From Microbacterium tenebrionis (GTDB lineage: Bacteria > Actinomycetota > Actinomycetes > Actinomycetales > Microbacteriaceae): a DNA stretch of 64,000 bases. The stretch spans positions 1 through 64,000 of the forward strand of contig NZ_CAHJXQ010000012.1 in the NCBI RefSeq assembly GCF_903645325.1. The letters are read 5' to 3'. The notes below the pieces were generated by a model. That model had not been told where the DNA came from, made no database searches, and worked only from the letters and a program-made list of their open reading frames with translations. Made by a program: the position numbers and the translations under genes. Of this stretch, positions 8,382 through 16,262 are shown piece by piece (position 1 is the stretch's first letter; each line of letters opens with the position of its first letter).

Positions 8382-8969
8382 ATGAGCACGTCCACTCTCG
8401 AGCGCACCGCATCCACCTCCGTCCCCGTCCTCGACGTCCTCGCCGCGCGGTGGAGTCCGCGCGCGTTCGACCCGTCGTCGCCGATCGACGAGGACAAGCT
8501 GATGGCCGCTCTCGAGGCGGCACGGTGGGCGCCGTCGGCCAGCAACACGCAGCCGTGGCGGTTCGTCGTCGCTCGACGCGGCACCGATCTGCACGCCGCG
8601 ATCGAGGGTGCTCTCATGGGCTTCAACCGCGAGTGGGCGGGCGCTGCGCAGGTGCTGATCGCCGCTTTCGCCGAGGAAGCGGATGCCGACGGCAACCCGC
8701 ACCCGTGGGCGCAGTACGACCTGGGCCAGGCCGTCGCACACCTCTCGGTGCAGGCGCACGCCGATGGTCTGTTCGTGCATCAGATGGGCGGTGTCGAGCG
8801 CGATGCGCTGCAGGCCCTGCCCGGTGTCGAGGACCGCTTCACCCCGGTCTCGGTGATCGCCCTCGGCGAGCTCGGCGATGCCACGGCACTGTCGGAGAAG
8901 CTTCAGCAGCGTGAGGCTGCGCCTCGCGTCCGCCGTCCGCTGGCCGAGACGGTCATCGCCTCGGCGTAA
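8382..8969 (+). CDS. Nitroreductase-family FMN oxidoreductase
   Basis: This 195-residue protein has the nitroreductase fold. The FMN-phosphate loop is RWSPRAFDPS near residues 23-32, and APSASNTQPWRFVVA near 48-62 is the strongest family signature. The C-terminal FMN-binding loop is shortened, as in the subgroup of about 200 residues. Likely activity is NAD(P)H-dependent reduction of nitro compounds, quinones or enones. GAAAGG precedes the ATG by 6-7 nt and a TAGACT -10-like box sits at 8325-8330. Confidence 0.85.
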   Translation: MSTSTLERTASTSVPVLDVLAARWSPRAFDPSSPIDEDKLMAALEAARWAPSASNTQPWRFVVARRGTDLHAAIEGALMGFNREWAGAAQVLIAAFAEEADADGNPHPWAQYDLGQAVAHLSVQAHADGLFVHQMGGVERDALQALPGVEDRFTPVSVIALGELGDATALSEKLQQREAAPRVRRPLAETVIASA

Positions 8970-8983
8970 GGCTCGCATCCCGG

Positions 8984-9057
8984 TCCGAGATCAGGAGAAC
9001 ACCCCCGCATCAGGACGATTCTGCAGATTCCTCCTGATCTCGGACGCAGGTCCTGAT
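8984..9057. repeat. Four-box ATCAGGA/TCCTGAT palindromic element, copy A
   Basis: Two ATCAGGA boxes (8990, 9009) are followed by two TCCTGAT boxes (9032, 9051), spaced 19, 23 and 19 bp. The outer pair extends to a 14-bp perfect inverted repeat (8984-8997 with 9031-9044). It lies between two convergent genes, so it may end both transcripts. Nearly the same arrangement occurs at 59657-59724. Confidence 0.8.
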
Positions 9058-9079
9058 TCCGGGAGGGCGGATCGGCTCC

Positions 9080-9739
9080 TTACCGGGCCCTCAACCCGTC
9101 CAACGCCACCGCGAGCACGTCGCTTGCCAACTCCGCGCCACCCTCGCCGCCGCTCGGCCGGTACCACTCGACGATCGAGTTGACCATGCCGAACAGCAGT
9201 CGGGTGGCGACCGAGGGATCGATGTCGCTGCGCACCGTCCCCTCGTCCTGCGCTGCGCGCACGAGCGCCGTGACGCGACGGTCGAAGGCGCGCCTGCGCT
9301 CCAGCGCCGCGCGCTCGACCTCGCTGTTGCCCCGCACCCGCAGCAGCAGCGTCACGTAGGCGATCTTGTCGACGAGAACGAGCACGGCGCCGTGCAGCAC
9401 GTGCTCGAGCCGCTCGCGGGCGGATCCGCCTTCGGCATCCGCCAGCACGCCTTCGAGACCGCCGAGCGCCTCGTCCAGCGCGACCTCGAGCAGCTCCTCC
9501 TTCGAGGAGAAGTGGTGGTACAACGCCGACTTCGACAGCCCGAGCCGCTCGGCCAGCGACGCCACCGATGTCGCGTCGTAGCCCTGCTCGATGAACACCT
9601 GGACCGCGATCTCGAGCATTCGGTCCCGGTCGTAGCCGGGGCGGCCTCGGCGGACCGGTGTCTGATCGGGGGCTGGCACGGCATCCATCCTGGCACGCGC
9701 GTCGGCGTCGGCATCCTGATTGCCGCGGTGGGCGTCCAT
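9080..9739 (-). CDS. TetR-family regulator, probable paa repressor (PaaR-like)
   Basis: This 219-residue protein has an N-terminal helix-turn-helix (about residues 36-82, including TSVASLAERLGLSKSALYHHF) and a C-terminal ligand domain of the TetR_C type. It is divergent from the PaaF-like hydratase gene. The intervening region holds the palindrome CTGAACGAACGGTCAG. An almost identical palindrome precedes paaA, so I infer that it represses both paa units and responds to phenylacetyl-CoA. A second Met at residue 18 is a possible alternative start. Confidence 0.85.
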   Translation of the reverse strand: MDAHRGNQDADADARARMDAVPAPDQTPVRRGRPGYDRDRMLEIAVQVFIEQGYDATSVASLAERLGLSKSALYHHFSSKEELLEVALDEALGGLEGVLADAEGGSARERLEHVLHGAVLVLVDKIAYVTLLLRVRGNSEVERAALERRRAFDRRVTALVRAAQDEGTVRSDIDPSVATRLLFGMVNSIVEWYRPSGGEGGAELASDVLAVALDGLRAR

Positions 9740-9744
9740 GTCAT

Positions 9745-9750
9745 ACCCTA
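9745..9750 (-). promoter_or_regulatory. Leaderless-type -10 box for the TetR gene
   Basis: On the minus strand TAGGGT ends 5 nt before the ATG at 9739. The adjacent palindrome at 9754-9769 would block this promoter, which fits autorepression. Confidence 0.45.
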
Positions 9751-9753
9751 TTA

Positions 9754-9769
9754 CTGAACGAACGGTCAG
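9754..9769. promoter_or_regulatory. TetR-type operator in the tetR-paaF intergenic region
   Basis: CTGAACGAACGGTCAG follows the partly symmetric pattern CTGAnCGnnCGnTCAG. The same pattern with one base changed precedes paaA at 18475-18490, including the flanking TTA. Binding by the adjacent TetR protein is inferred. Confidence 0.7.
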
Positions 9770-9807
9770 AAAATACCGACGAGCCGACGACGACGTCAGG
9801 AGGTCCG

Positions 9808-10566
9808 ATGGACCAGGTCCCGCCCACCGGCGACCCCCTGCTCATCGAACACCGCACTGACCGCGTCGTCGCGCGTTTGAACCGTCCCGACAAGCGCAAC
9901 GCGATCGACCGCGAGATGATCGACGCGCTGCACGTGCTGTGCGCCGAACTCGAGGCAGCCCCGCGCACCCTGATCCTCACGGGAGCCGGCGAAGACTTCG
10001 CCGCAGGAGCCGACATCGCCCAGCTGCGAGCCCGGCGCGCGGAGGATGCGCATCGCGGCATCAACGCCATGGCGTTCATCCGCATCCACGACCTGCCCAT
10101 GCCCGTGATCGCCGCCCTCGACGGCTACGCCCTCGGCGGCGGCGCCGAACTCGCGTACGCGGCCGACATCCGGATCGCCACGACGCGTCTGCGGATCGGA
10201 AATCCCGAGCCGAACCTCGGAATCATGGCGGCGGCCGGCGCCACCTGGCGCCTGCGCGAGATCGTCGGCGAGGGACTCGCTTCCGAGATGCTGCTGACGG
10301 GTCGCTCGCTCGACGCGGACGAGGCACGCGCTGCAGGCCTCATCTCGAGCATCCACTCCCCGGAGGAGCTGATGGATGCCGCGCACGCGATCGCCGACCG
10401 CATCGCCGCTGCCGACCCCCTCGCCGTCCGGCACACGAAGACCGCACTGCATGCGCCGCGCGACGCGCACCCCGCGATCGACGGCGACCTGCAGGCCGAG
10501 TTGTTCGAGAGCCCGGAGAAGATGCGGCGCATGACCGAGTTCCTCGAGCGGAAGGGGCGCCGGTGA
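9808..10566 (+). CDS. paaF: Enoyl-CoA hydratase, PaaF-like
   Basis: This 252-residue crotonase-family enzyme shows the CoA oxyanion-hole segment EDFAAGADIAQL near residues 61-72 and DGYALGGGAELA near 103-114. FAAGAD is typical of PaaF, the 2,3-dehydroadipyl-CoA hydratase of phenylacetate breakdown. The ATG at 9808 was chosen because AGGAGG lies 5-10 nt upstream. It overlaps the PaaH-like gene by 4 nt (GTGA), and a TetR operator precedes it. The symbol rests on context and motif. A general beta-oxidation hydratase remains possible. Confidence 0.82.
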   Translation: MDQVPPTGDPLLIEHRTDRVVARLNRPDKRNAIDREMIDALHVLCAELEAAPRTLILTGAGEDFAAGADIAQLRARRAEDAHRGINAMAFIRIHDLPMPVIAALDGYALGGGAELAYAADIRIATTRLRIGNPEPNLGIMAAAGATWRLREIVGEGLASEMLLTGRSLDADEARAAGLISSIHSPEELMDAAHAIADRIAAADPLAVRHTKTALHAPRDAHPAIDGDLQAELFESPEKMRRMTEFLERKGRR

Positions 10567-11402
10567 AGGTCGGGGTCCTCGGCGGTGGACGGATGGGCGC
10601 CGGCATCGCGCACGCCTTCCTCCTCGCCGGATGCGACGTCGTCGTCGTCGAGCGCGATGACGCGTCAGCGGATGCTGCGACCGCCCGCATCCGCGACAGC
10701 ATCGCGCGTTCGGTCGAGCGCGGGGCGACGTCCGCGAATGCGCGGGTGTTGGAGAGCGCCCTCGCGGTCGGCATCGACCTCGCCGCATTCGCCGGATGCG
10801 AGCTCGCGATCGAAGCCGTGCCGGAGGACCGTGCGCTCAAGACAGATGCTCTTCGGCGCATGGAGGCGGTGGCGCCCGAGGCCGTGCTGGCGTCGAACAC
10901 GTCATCGATCTCGATCGATGCACTGGCTTCCGCTCTCACCAGCCCCGAGCGGTTCCTCGGCCTGCACTTCTTCAATCCGGTCCCGGCGTCGGCACTCGTC
11001 GAGATCGTGGTCGGGTCGGCGGCAGATCCCTCACTCGTGGATGCGGGCCGCGGGTGGATAGAGATGATCGGCAAGACGCCGATCGTCGTCCGCGACTCCC
11101 CCGGTTTCGCGTCGAGCCGGCTCGGCGTCGCGCTCGCGCTCGAGGCGATCAGGATGCTGGAGGCCGGCGTCGCGTCGGCGGAGGACATCGACCGCGCGAT
11201 GGAGCTCGGCTACCGGCATCCGATGGGTCCGCTGCGCACGACCGACATCGTCGGGCTCGACGTGCGGCTCGGCATCGCCGAGGAGCTGCAGGCCGAGCTG
11301 GGCGACCGCTTCGCTCCTCCGGATCTGCTGCGGCGCCTCGTCGCCGAGGGAAAGCTCGGCCGCAAGAGCGGCGAAGGATTCTACGAATGGGAGACACCAT
11401 GA
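10563..11402 (+). CDS. paaH: 3-hydroxyacyl-CoA dehydrogenase, PaaH-like
   Basis: This 279-residue protein begins with a Rossmann NAD-binding motif (GVLGGGRMGAGIAHA, residues 4-18). It also has the catalytic HFFNPVP segment and a C-terminal dimerisation domain ending in GRKSGEGFYEW. It should oxidise 3-hydroxyadipyl-CoA to 3-oxoadipyl-CoA. At one C-terminal domain it matches the short 3-hydroxybutyryl-CoA dehydrogenase type, whereas proteobacterial PaaH is about 475 residues with a duplicated domain. It is coupled on both sides by 4-nt overlaps with the hydratase and paaZ genes. Confidence 0.85.
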   Translation: MKVGVLGGGRMGAGIAHAFLLAGCDVVVVERDDASADAATARIRDSIARSVERGATSANARVLESALAVGIDLAAFAGCELAIEAVPEDRALKTDALRRMEAVAPEAVLASNTSSISIDALASALTSPERFLGLHFFNPVPASALVEIVVGSAADPSLVDAGRGWIEMIGKTPIVVRDSPGFASSRLGVALALEAIRMLEAGVASAEDIDRAMELGYRHPMGPLRTTDIVGLDVRLGIAEELQAELGDRFAPPDLLRRLVAEGKLGRKSGEGFYEWETP

Positions 11403-13429
11403 CCGTGGCGACGGAGACCGCGATCCTGCCGAGTTACGTGCGCGATGCGTGGTGGCAGCCTTCGGCGGACGCGCAGGCGACGGTCGTGCGGGATGCTTCG
11501 ACGGGCGAGGAGATCGTGCGGGTGAGCACCGCCGGGCTCGACCTCGCTGCGGCTGTCGAGCACGCGCGCACCGTCGGTCAGCCGTCGCTCGGCGAACTGA
11601 CGTTCCATCAGCGGGCACTGCTGCTGAAGCAGTTCGCGATCGCGCTGACAGAGCGCAAGGACGAGCTGTACGCGCTGTCTGCGCGCACCGGTGCGACCAA
11701 GGCGGACTCGTGGGTCGACATCGACGGCGGCATCGGCGTGCTCTTCGCGTACTCCGGCAAGGGCCGCCGTGAACTGCCGAACGCGCACGTGTACGTCGAC
11801 GGACCGGTCGAGCCGCTGTCGAAGGACGGCAGCTTCCTCGGTCGTCACGTGTACACGCGTCTGCGGGGCGTCGCGGTGCAGATCAACGCCTTCAACTTCC
11901 CCGTCTGGGGTCCGCTCGAGAAGTTCGCGCCGGCGTTCCTCGCCGGGATGCCGTCGCTGATCAAGCCGGCGACGCCGACCGGGTATCTCACCGAGGCGAT
12001 GGTGCGGATCCTCGTCGAGTCGGGCCTGCTCCCGGCAGGTTCGCTGCAACTCGTCAGCGGGAGCGTGCCTTCTTTGTTCGACGAGCTGCGTCTGGGCGAC
12101 GTCGTCGGATTCACCGGAAGCGCATCGACCGCCGCCTCGCTGCGCGAGCGCACGCCGGCCGGCGTGCGCTTCACAGCCGAGACCGACTCGATCAACGCCT
12201 CGGTCCTGGGGCCGGACGCGGTCGCGGGCACACCGGAGTTCGACGCGTACGTCCGCCAGCTCGTCGTCGAGATGATGACGAAGGCCGGGCAGAAGTGCAC
12301 GGCGATCCGCCGGGCGATCGTCCCGACCGGTCAGGCGGATGCCGTGATCGAAGCGGTGCGGGCGCGTCTCGATGAGAAAACGGTCGTGGGCGATCCGCGC
12401 GAGGAGGGCGTGACGATGGGTCCGCTCGTGTCGCTGGAGCAGCGCGATGAGGTGCTGCGACAGGTGCAGGCGCTTGTCGCAGGCGGAGGGCGAATCGTGA
12501 TCGGTTCGTCTGACGCACCGGTGGGCGACGGAGCGTTCGTCGACCCGGTGCTGCTGCGCTTCGACGACGCGGACGGCGACGCCGTCCACACGGTGGAGGC
12601 ATTCGGCCCGGTGTCGTCGCTGATCACGTACGACACTGTGGCAGAGGCATCCGACATCGTCGCCCGCGGCGGCGGCTCGCTCGTGACGAGCGTCGCGACC
12701 CACGACCCGGCGTTCGCCACCGCGATCATGGCCGGGGTGGCGCCGTGGAACGGGCGCGTGCTCTTCCTCGATCGCGACGACGCGCGCTCGTCGACCGGGC
12801 ACGGTTCGCCGATGCCGGGTCTCGTGCACGGCGGACCTGGCCGCGCCGGCGGCGGCGAGGAGCTCGGCGGCATCCGGGCTGTGCTGCATCACATGCAGAG
12901 GACGGCCGTGCAGGGCTCGCCCGAGATGCTGACGGCGATCACCGGCCAGTGGCATGCAGGTGCTGGGGCGCGTGAGGACGGCATCCACCCGTTCCGGAAG
13001 TCGCTCGCGCAGCTGCGGATCGGCGATCGGATCGCATCGCGCACCCGCGAGGTGACGCTCGAGGACATCGAGACGTTCGCGCACTTCACCGGCGACACGT
13101 TCTACGCGCACATGGACGAGGAGGCATCTGCCGCGAACCCGGTCTTCCCCGGACGGGTCGCGCACGGCTACCTGCTCGTGTCGTGGGCGGCGGGGCTCTT
13201 CGTCGACCCGGAACCCGGCCCGGTGCTTGCGAACTACGGGCTCGAGAACCTGCGCTTCATCACTCCGGTGTCGCCGGGAGACAGCATCCGGGTCGAACTG
13301 ACGGCCAAGCAGATCACGCCCCGCGAGACGGACGAGTACGGGGAGGTGCGGTGGGATGCCGTGATCCGCAACCAGGACGACGAAACGGTTGCCACGTACG
13401 ACGTGCTGACGCTGGTCGCGAAGGAGTAG
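11399..13429 (+). CDS. paaZ: Bifunctional oxepin-CoA hydrolase / semialdehyde dehydrogenase PaaZ
   Basis: This 676-residue fusion opens the oxepin-CoA ring and oxidises the resulting aldehyde. Residues 1 to about 525 form an aldehyde dehydrogenase domain with general base Glu261 (FTAETDSIN) and nucleophile Cys300 (AGQKCTAIRR). Residues from about 535 to 676 form a MaoC-like hydratase domain, with FTGDTFYAHMDEE and the FPGRVAHGYL segment. The length is normal for full PaaZ. It starts at ATG 11399 inside the paaH stop (ATGA overlap) and is the last gene of this operon. Confidence 0.93.
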   Translation: MTVATETAILPSYVRDAWWQPSADAQATVVRDASTGEEIVRVSTAGLDLAAAVEHARTVGQPSLGELTFHQRALLLKQFAIALTERKDELYALSARTGATKADSWVDIDGGIGVLFAYSGKGRRELPNAHVYVDGPVEPLSKDGSFLGRHVYTRLRGVAVQINAFNFPVWGPLEKFAPAFLAGMPSLIKPATPTGYLTEAMVRILVESGLLPAGSLQLVSGSVPSLFDELRLGDVVGFTGSASTAASLRERTPAGVRFTAETDSINASVLGPDAVAGTPEFDAYVRQLVVEMMTKAGQKCTAIRRAIVPTGQADAVIEAVRARLDEKTVVGDPREEGVTMGPLVSLEQRDEVLRQVQALVAGGGRIVIGSSDAPVGDGAFVDPVLLRFDDADGDAVHTVEAFGPVSSLITYDTVAEASDIVARGGGSLVTSVATHDPAFATAIMAGVAPWNGRVLFLDRDDARSSTGHGSPMPGLVHGGPGRAGGGEELGGIRAVLHHMQRTAVQGSPEMLTAITGQWHAGAGAREDGIHPFRKSLAQLRIGDRIASRTREVTLEDIETFAHFTGDTFYAHMDEEASAANPVFPGRVAHGYLLVSWAAGLFVDPEPGPVLANYGLENLRFITPVSPGDSIRVELTAKQITPRETDEYGEVRWDAVIRNQDDETVATYDVLTLVAKE

Positions 13430-13436
13430 GCGACGT

Positions 13437-13570
13437 CCTGCCGAATACGTAGCACACACGTTTCGGTGCGATTCGGTTTCGGCAGGGGGTTTCGGCGGAT
13501 CATTTCTCGGCGTGTCGCGCACCTGCTCGTCGACGTCGACGAGGCTGCCGGAAACGATCGTTTTCGGCAG
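13437..13570. repeat. Cluster of CTGCCGAAA/TTTCGGCAG palindromic repeats
   Basis: CCTGCCGAAT at about 13438 faces GATTCGGTTTCGGCAGG at about 13479-13495. A 26-bp near-perfect palindrome then lies at 13545-13570, centred on CGATCG with CTGCCG/CGGCAG ends. Related copies lie at 15374-15393 and 16614-16634. The element sits between the convergent paaZ and GntR genes. The remaining sequence up to 13717 contains no gene I recognise. Confidence 0.65.
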
Positions 13571-13717
13571 ACTCATGGCGTCAAGGTCAAGAATCTGCGG
13601 ACGAAAGCACAGGAGCTTGCTGGGCTTCGGGCTGTTGGAGCGCAGACAACGGGATATCGACGCGAAATGTCGGTGGCAGCGAGAGCGCTGCGGGATGAAC
13701 GCCCTCGTACCGCCGGT

Positions 13718-14125
13718 TCATGGCGCTTCCGTTCTGGGGGCTGTCGCATGGTCGGCGGTGCCGCTGTATGTCTGCCAGGTGACACGAAAGACATCTATGA
13801 CGTCGTTGACCTGAGCGCCCGATGATTGCGCCGCGGTAACGAGATCACGGATGTGCCGGATCACCGCTTGAGGTAACTGCGCTGCAGCGTCGGCGACGCG
13901 GGTGCCGGCAGCGGTGCGTGTGACGACGAGTCCGTCACTTTCAAGCATCTTGTAGGCCTTGGCTGCGGTTCCGGGGGCTACTCCGAAGTCGCTGGCGGTT
14001 TGCCTCACCGTCGGCAGACGCTCGCTAGCGCCGAGTTGTCCCGAGACGATGAGGCCTCGGAACTGACGGTAGATATCAAGGGTCGGGCTGCCCTCGTCGG
14101 CGGACGCCGGGACTGTGTTCGCCAT
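13718..14125 (-). CDS. GntR-family regulator, YtrA type
   Basis: This 135-residue protein has an N-terminal winged helix-turn-helix, including ERLPTVRQTASDFGVAPGTAAKAYKMLESDGL, and only a short C-terminal tail. That architecture is the YtrA subgroup, which usually controls membrane transport operons. The ATG at 14125 overlaps the stop of the upstream membrane-protein gene (TGATG), so it is the second gene of a two-gene operon. Direct repeats at 15177-15210 upstream of the operon are a plausible autoregulatory site. Confidence 0.85.
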   Translation of the reverse strand: MANTVPASADEGSPTLDIYRQFRGLIVSGQLGASERLPTVRQTASDFGVAPGTAAKAYKMLESDGLVVTRTAAGTRVADAAAQLPQAVIRHIRDLVTAAQSSGAQVNDVIDVFRVTWQTYSGTADHATAPRTEAP

Positions 14126-15162
14126 CACAGCGCCGATGCGTCGGTCGTCGTGAGTTCGTCTTGGCTTCCGGAAGGCTCGCCCTTCGGCCTGCGGAAGACG
14201 CGGACAGCGAGCACAATCAACAGGGCGAACGCGATGATCTCGAGAATGGGTGCGATCCACCCGCCCGCAGCAGCGAGTTCCGCATACCGCCAGGTCATGT
14301 CGTAGGGTTCCCCGTCGTTCTGGCCATTGATGATGAGCTGGGATCCGGAGCCTGCCCGGGCGATGAAACGCCACGCGCCCGCGAGGGCGATCAGCATCCC
14401 GGCCAATGCAACGTTCACGGCACCCGCGGCGATCTCGCGACGTGCGCTCTTCTCGTCGATGACCGTTTCCGGCCGGACATAGGGGCGCGAAGCGTTGTAA
14501 TGCAGCACGGTCCAGGTCGCTGCTCCAAGCAACGCCAAGCAGATGAGCACGGGCACTCCATATGCCCACCCATAGAACCAGTGACGAACCGGATCGATGT
14601 CCGCCTCGTTCGGCACCGGGACCACAAGCCAGATGTATCGGCCGCGATCATCCGGCGATGACGCCAGCCCCGCCGAGACGGTTGTGGCTACAAGCGCCGC
14701 GAGGGTGACGCACGCCGCGACGATGCCCCTCTGCGGACCGAACGTCGTCCACGTCCGACGCGCGTTCGCGACAGGAACCTCGGGCAGCGCCTTCCCGCGG
14801 GTTACCACGAGCACGAGGAGCACGATGATTCCAATGGCCGCGCAGAACAATGGGAACGCGAATCGCCACCATGAGACAACGTCCGCCGTGTTGAAAACGT
14901 AGCCGCGAACAACACTCTCAACAACAAAGAGGATCACAACAGCGATCGCTGTCGCCCCGAGCGTTCGACGTTCGGGCGCGTAACGAGATCGGGTCGCAGT
15001 ATCCGCGTGTCCCGCAGCCGCTTTGCCTGCGCGTCCGTCCCTAGACATTGCAAGGCTGAGACCAGCGATGAGAAAGGCTATGGCCAACGAGACCAGCGGC
15101 GTCGAGAACACCGCGCCAATGAGCTCGGCAGGGCTTAGGGAAAGAATGCTCACCCGTGACAT
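14125..15162 (-). CDS. Multi-pass membrane protein of unknown function
   Basis: I do not recognise the family. The 345-residue protein has about seven or eight hydrophobic segments, at roughly residues 20-38, 69-88, 100-124, 146-165, 203-225, 248-270 and 303-322. A soluble loop holds DDRGRYIWLVVPVPNEADIDPVRHW residues, resembling the loops of DUF1648-type proteins. The tail is rich in Thr, Asp and Ser. It is co-transcribed with the YtrA-type regulator. YtrA regulators often sit with ABC transporters or DUF1648 proteins that respond to cell-wall stress. Function is unassigned. Confidence 0.75.
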   Translation of the reverse strand: MSRVSILSLSPAELIGAVFSTPLVSLAIAFLIAGLSLAMSRDGRAGKAAAGHADTATRSRYAPERRTLGATAIAVVILFVVESVVRGYVFNTADVVSWWRFAFPLFCAAIGIIVLLVLVVTRGKALPEVPVANARRTWTTFGPQRGIVAACVTLAALVATTVSAGLASSPDDRGRYIWLVVPVPNEADIDPVRHWFYGWAYGVPVLICLALLGAATWTVLHYNASRPYVRPETVIDEKSARREIAAGAVNVALAGMLIALAGAWRFIARAGSGSQLIINGQNDGEPYDMTWRYAELAAAGGWIAPILEIIAFALLIVLAVRVFRRPKGEPSGSQDELTTTDASAL

Positions 15163-15176
15163 GTCGCCTCCATCAG

Positions 15177-15210
15177 AAGTTGTGCCACATGTCTATCACA
15201 AGTTGTGCCA
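15177..15210. promoter_or_regulatory. Direct repeats upstream of the membrane protein/GntR operon
   Basis: AAGTTGTGCCA occurs at 15177-15187 and again at 15200-15210, 23 bp apart, about two helical turns. It lies 15-48 bp upstream of the ATG at 15162, the usual place for a GntR operator. The second copy also forms TGTGC...GCACA with the following bases. Confidence 0.5.
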
Positions 15211-15267
15211 TGCAGGTAGCACAAGACCGACCAGCCGAGGTTGGCGTCATCGCCTACACGAGTGCGT

Positions 15268-15296
15268 ACTCACGCCACGGCTGACGTGGCGTGAGT
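15268..15296. terminator. 12-bp stem, 5-nt loop hairpin downstream of merR
   Basis: ACTCACGCCACG (15268-15279) pairs perfectly with CGTGGCGTGAGT (15285-15296) around the loop GCTGA. It lies downstream of the MerR gene on the minus strand. No T-run follows, so it would act as an I-shaped terminator, as is common in Actinobacteria. Confidence 0.6.
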
Positions 15297-15373
15297 CAGC
15301 CGGAACTCCCTGCCGAATCGTGGTTCTGGGGAACGTTTGTGGCGACCGACCCGGCATGATGCACGTGGCCCCA

Positions 15374-15393
15374 CCGGAAACGATCGTTTTCGG
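15374..15393. repeat. CGATCG-centred palindrome, copy 2
   Basis: CCGGAAACGATCGTTTTCGG is a near-perfect palindrome that shares its core with the copies at 13545-13570 and 16614-16634. A CTGCCGAAT box lies about 64 bp before it, as also seen near the other copies. It is intergenic, downstream of the MerR gene. Confidence 0.6.
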
Positions 15394-15458
15394 CGAGCGA
15401 ACATGACCCGCCCTGATGAGAACAGCCAGAGGGAATGCGGGTTCGTCATAGACGGTCT

Positions 15459-16262
15459 TCAGCTGCGACGAACAGGCTGCTGCAACTCCGTCACCCAATC
15501 GGATTGGTTTTCCGAGACCGCCCGGACATAGAGTTCCCGACACGGCCCTGCGTGAACAAGCCCTCGAGCAAATACCTCAGCGTGGATCGCTTGCCAGCTC
15601 TCGGCGATGTGATCCATGGAACCGAGATGGATGCCACAGACGGCTACTTCAGCGGCGGGCAGGTCGACAACTTCGAAGCCGTCGCGGACGGGTCCGTTGT
15701 AGGCGTAGCCGGCGATGACCTGCAGACCGTCTTCGATCGTCTCGTACTGTGCGATCGGCGTCGTCAGAGACCCGCACTCATCGCCGATGATCTCGGAAAC
15801 GGCATCGAACGCGGGACCCACCACGCTTGCGACCTCAGGTTGATCTGCGACGACTACCCGGCGGGCGGCCAGGCGGACAGCGGGCAGCGACTTCTCAACG
15901 ATCTCTATCTGGGACATGTGGTTCTCTTTCTCGATGAGTTGGAGCCGCCGTTCCACGTCAACGAGTCGGTCAGCAGCGATGCGGTGTTCCTGCTCGACCT
16001 CAGCGCGACGGATACGCAACAGAGCGGCGATGCGGTTCGCGTCGACTCCGCGCTCAAGAATCGACGAGATGTCGTCGAGACCGAAGCCGAGTTGCCGCAG
16101 TGCAACGATCCGATGCAGGCGTTCAAGTTGCGAGGGATCGTAGGAACGGTAGCCGCTGTACTCGTCCACGTGAGCTGGTACGAGCAGACCAGCGGTGTCC
16201 CAATGCCGCAGCATCCGGTGGGTCACCTGGCCGACCTGCGCGAAGGCTCCTATGGATAACAT
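15459..16262 (-). CDS. MerR-family regulator with C-terminal GyrI-like effector domain
   Basis: This 267-residue protein has an N-terminal MerR helix-turn-helix with wing (LRHWDTAGLLVPAHVDEYSGYRSYD near residues 19-43), a dimerisation coiled coil at about 75-115 and a GyrI/AraC-effector-binding-like domain at about 120-260. This is the BmrR/TipA-type layout for sensing hydrophobic compounds. On the minus strand a TTGACT -35-like box followed by a spaced dyad lies at about 16280-16300, where MerR proteins bind. No target gene other than itself is evident nearby. Confidence 0.85.
   Translation of the reverse strand: MLSIGAFAQVGQVTHRMLRHWDTAGLLVPAHVDEYSGYRSYDPSQLERLHRIVALRQLGFGLDDISSILERGVDANRIAALLRIRRAEVEQEHRIAADRLVDVERRLQLIEKENHMSQIEIVEKSLPAVRLAARRVVVADQPEVASVVGPAFDAVSEIIGDECGSLTTPIAQYETIEDGLQVIAGYAYNGPVRDGFEVVDLPAAEVAVCGIHLGSMDHIAESWQAIHAEVFARGLVHAGPCRELYVRAVSENQSDWVTELQQPVRRS

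Noticed and set aside
8984..9057. Interpretation of the ATCAGGA/TCCTGAT element as a CRISPR or attachment site
   Set aside because: There are only four short boxes in inverted order, without unique spacers of constant length, cas genes or an integrase.
13466..13825. 119-codon plus-strand frame downstream of paaZ
   Set aside because: It overlaps the repeat cluster and the end of the GntR gene. I could not recognise an integrase, transposase or any other family in it.
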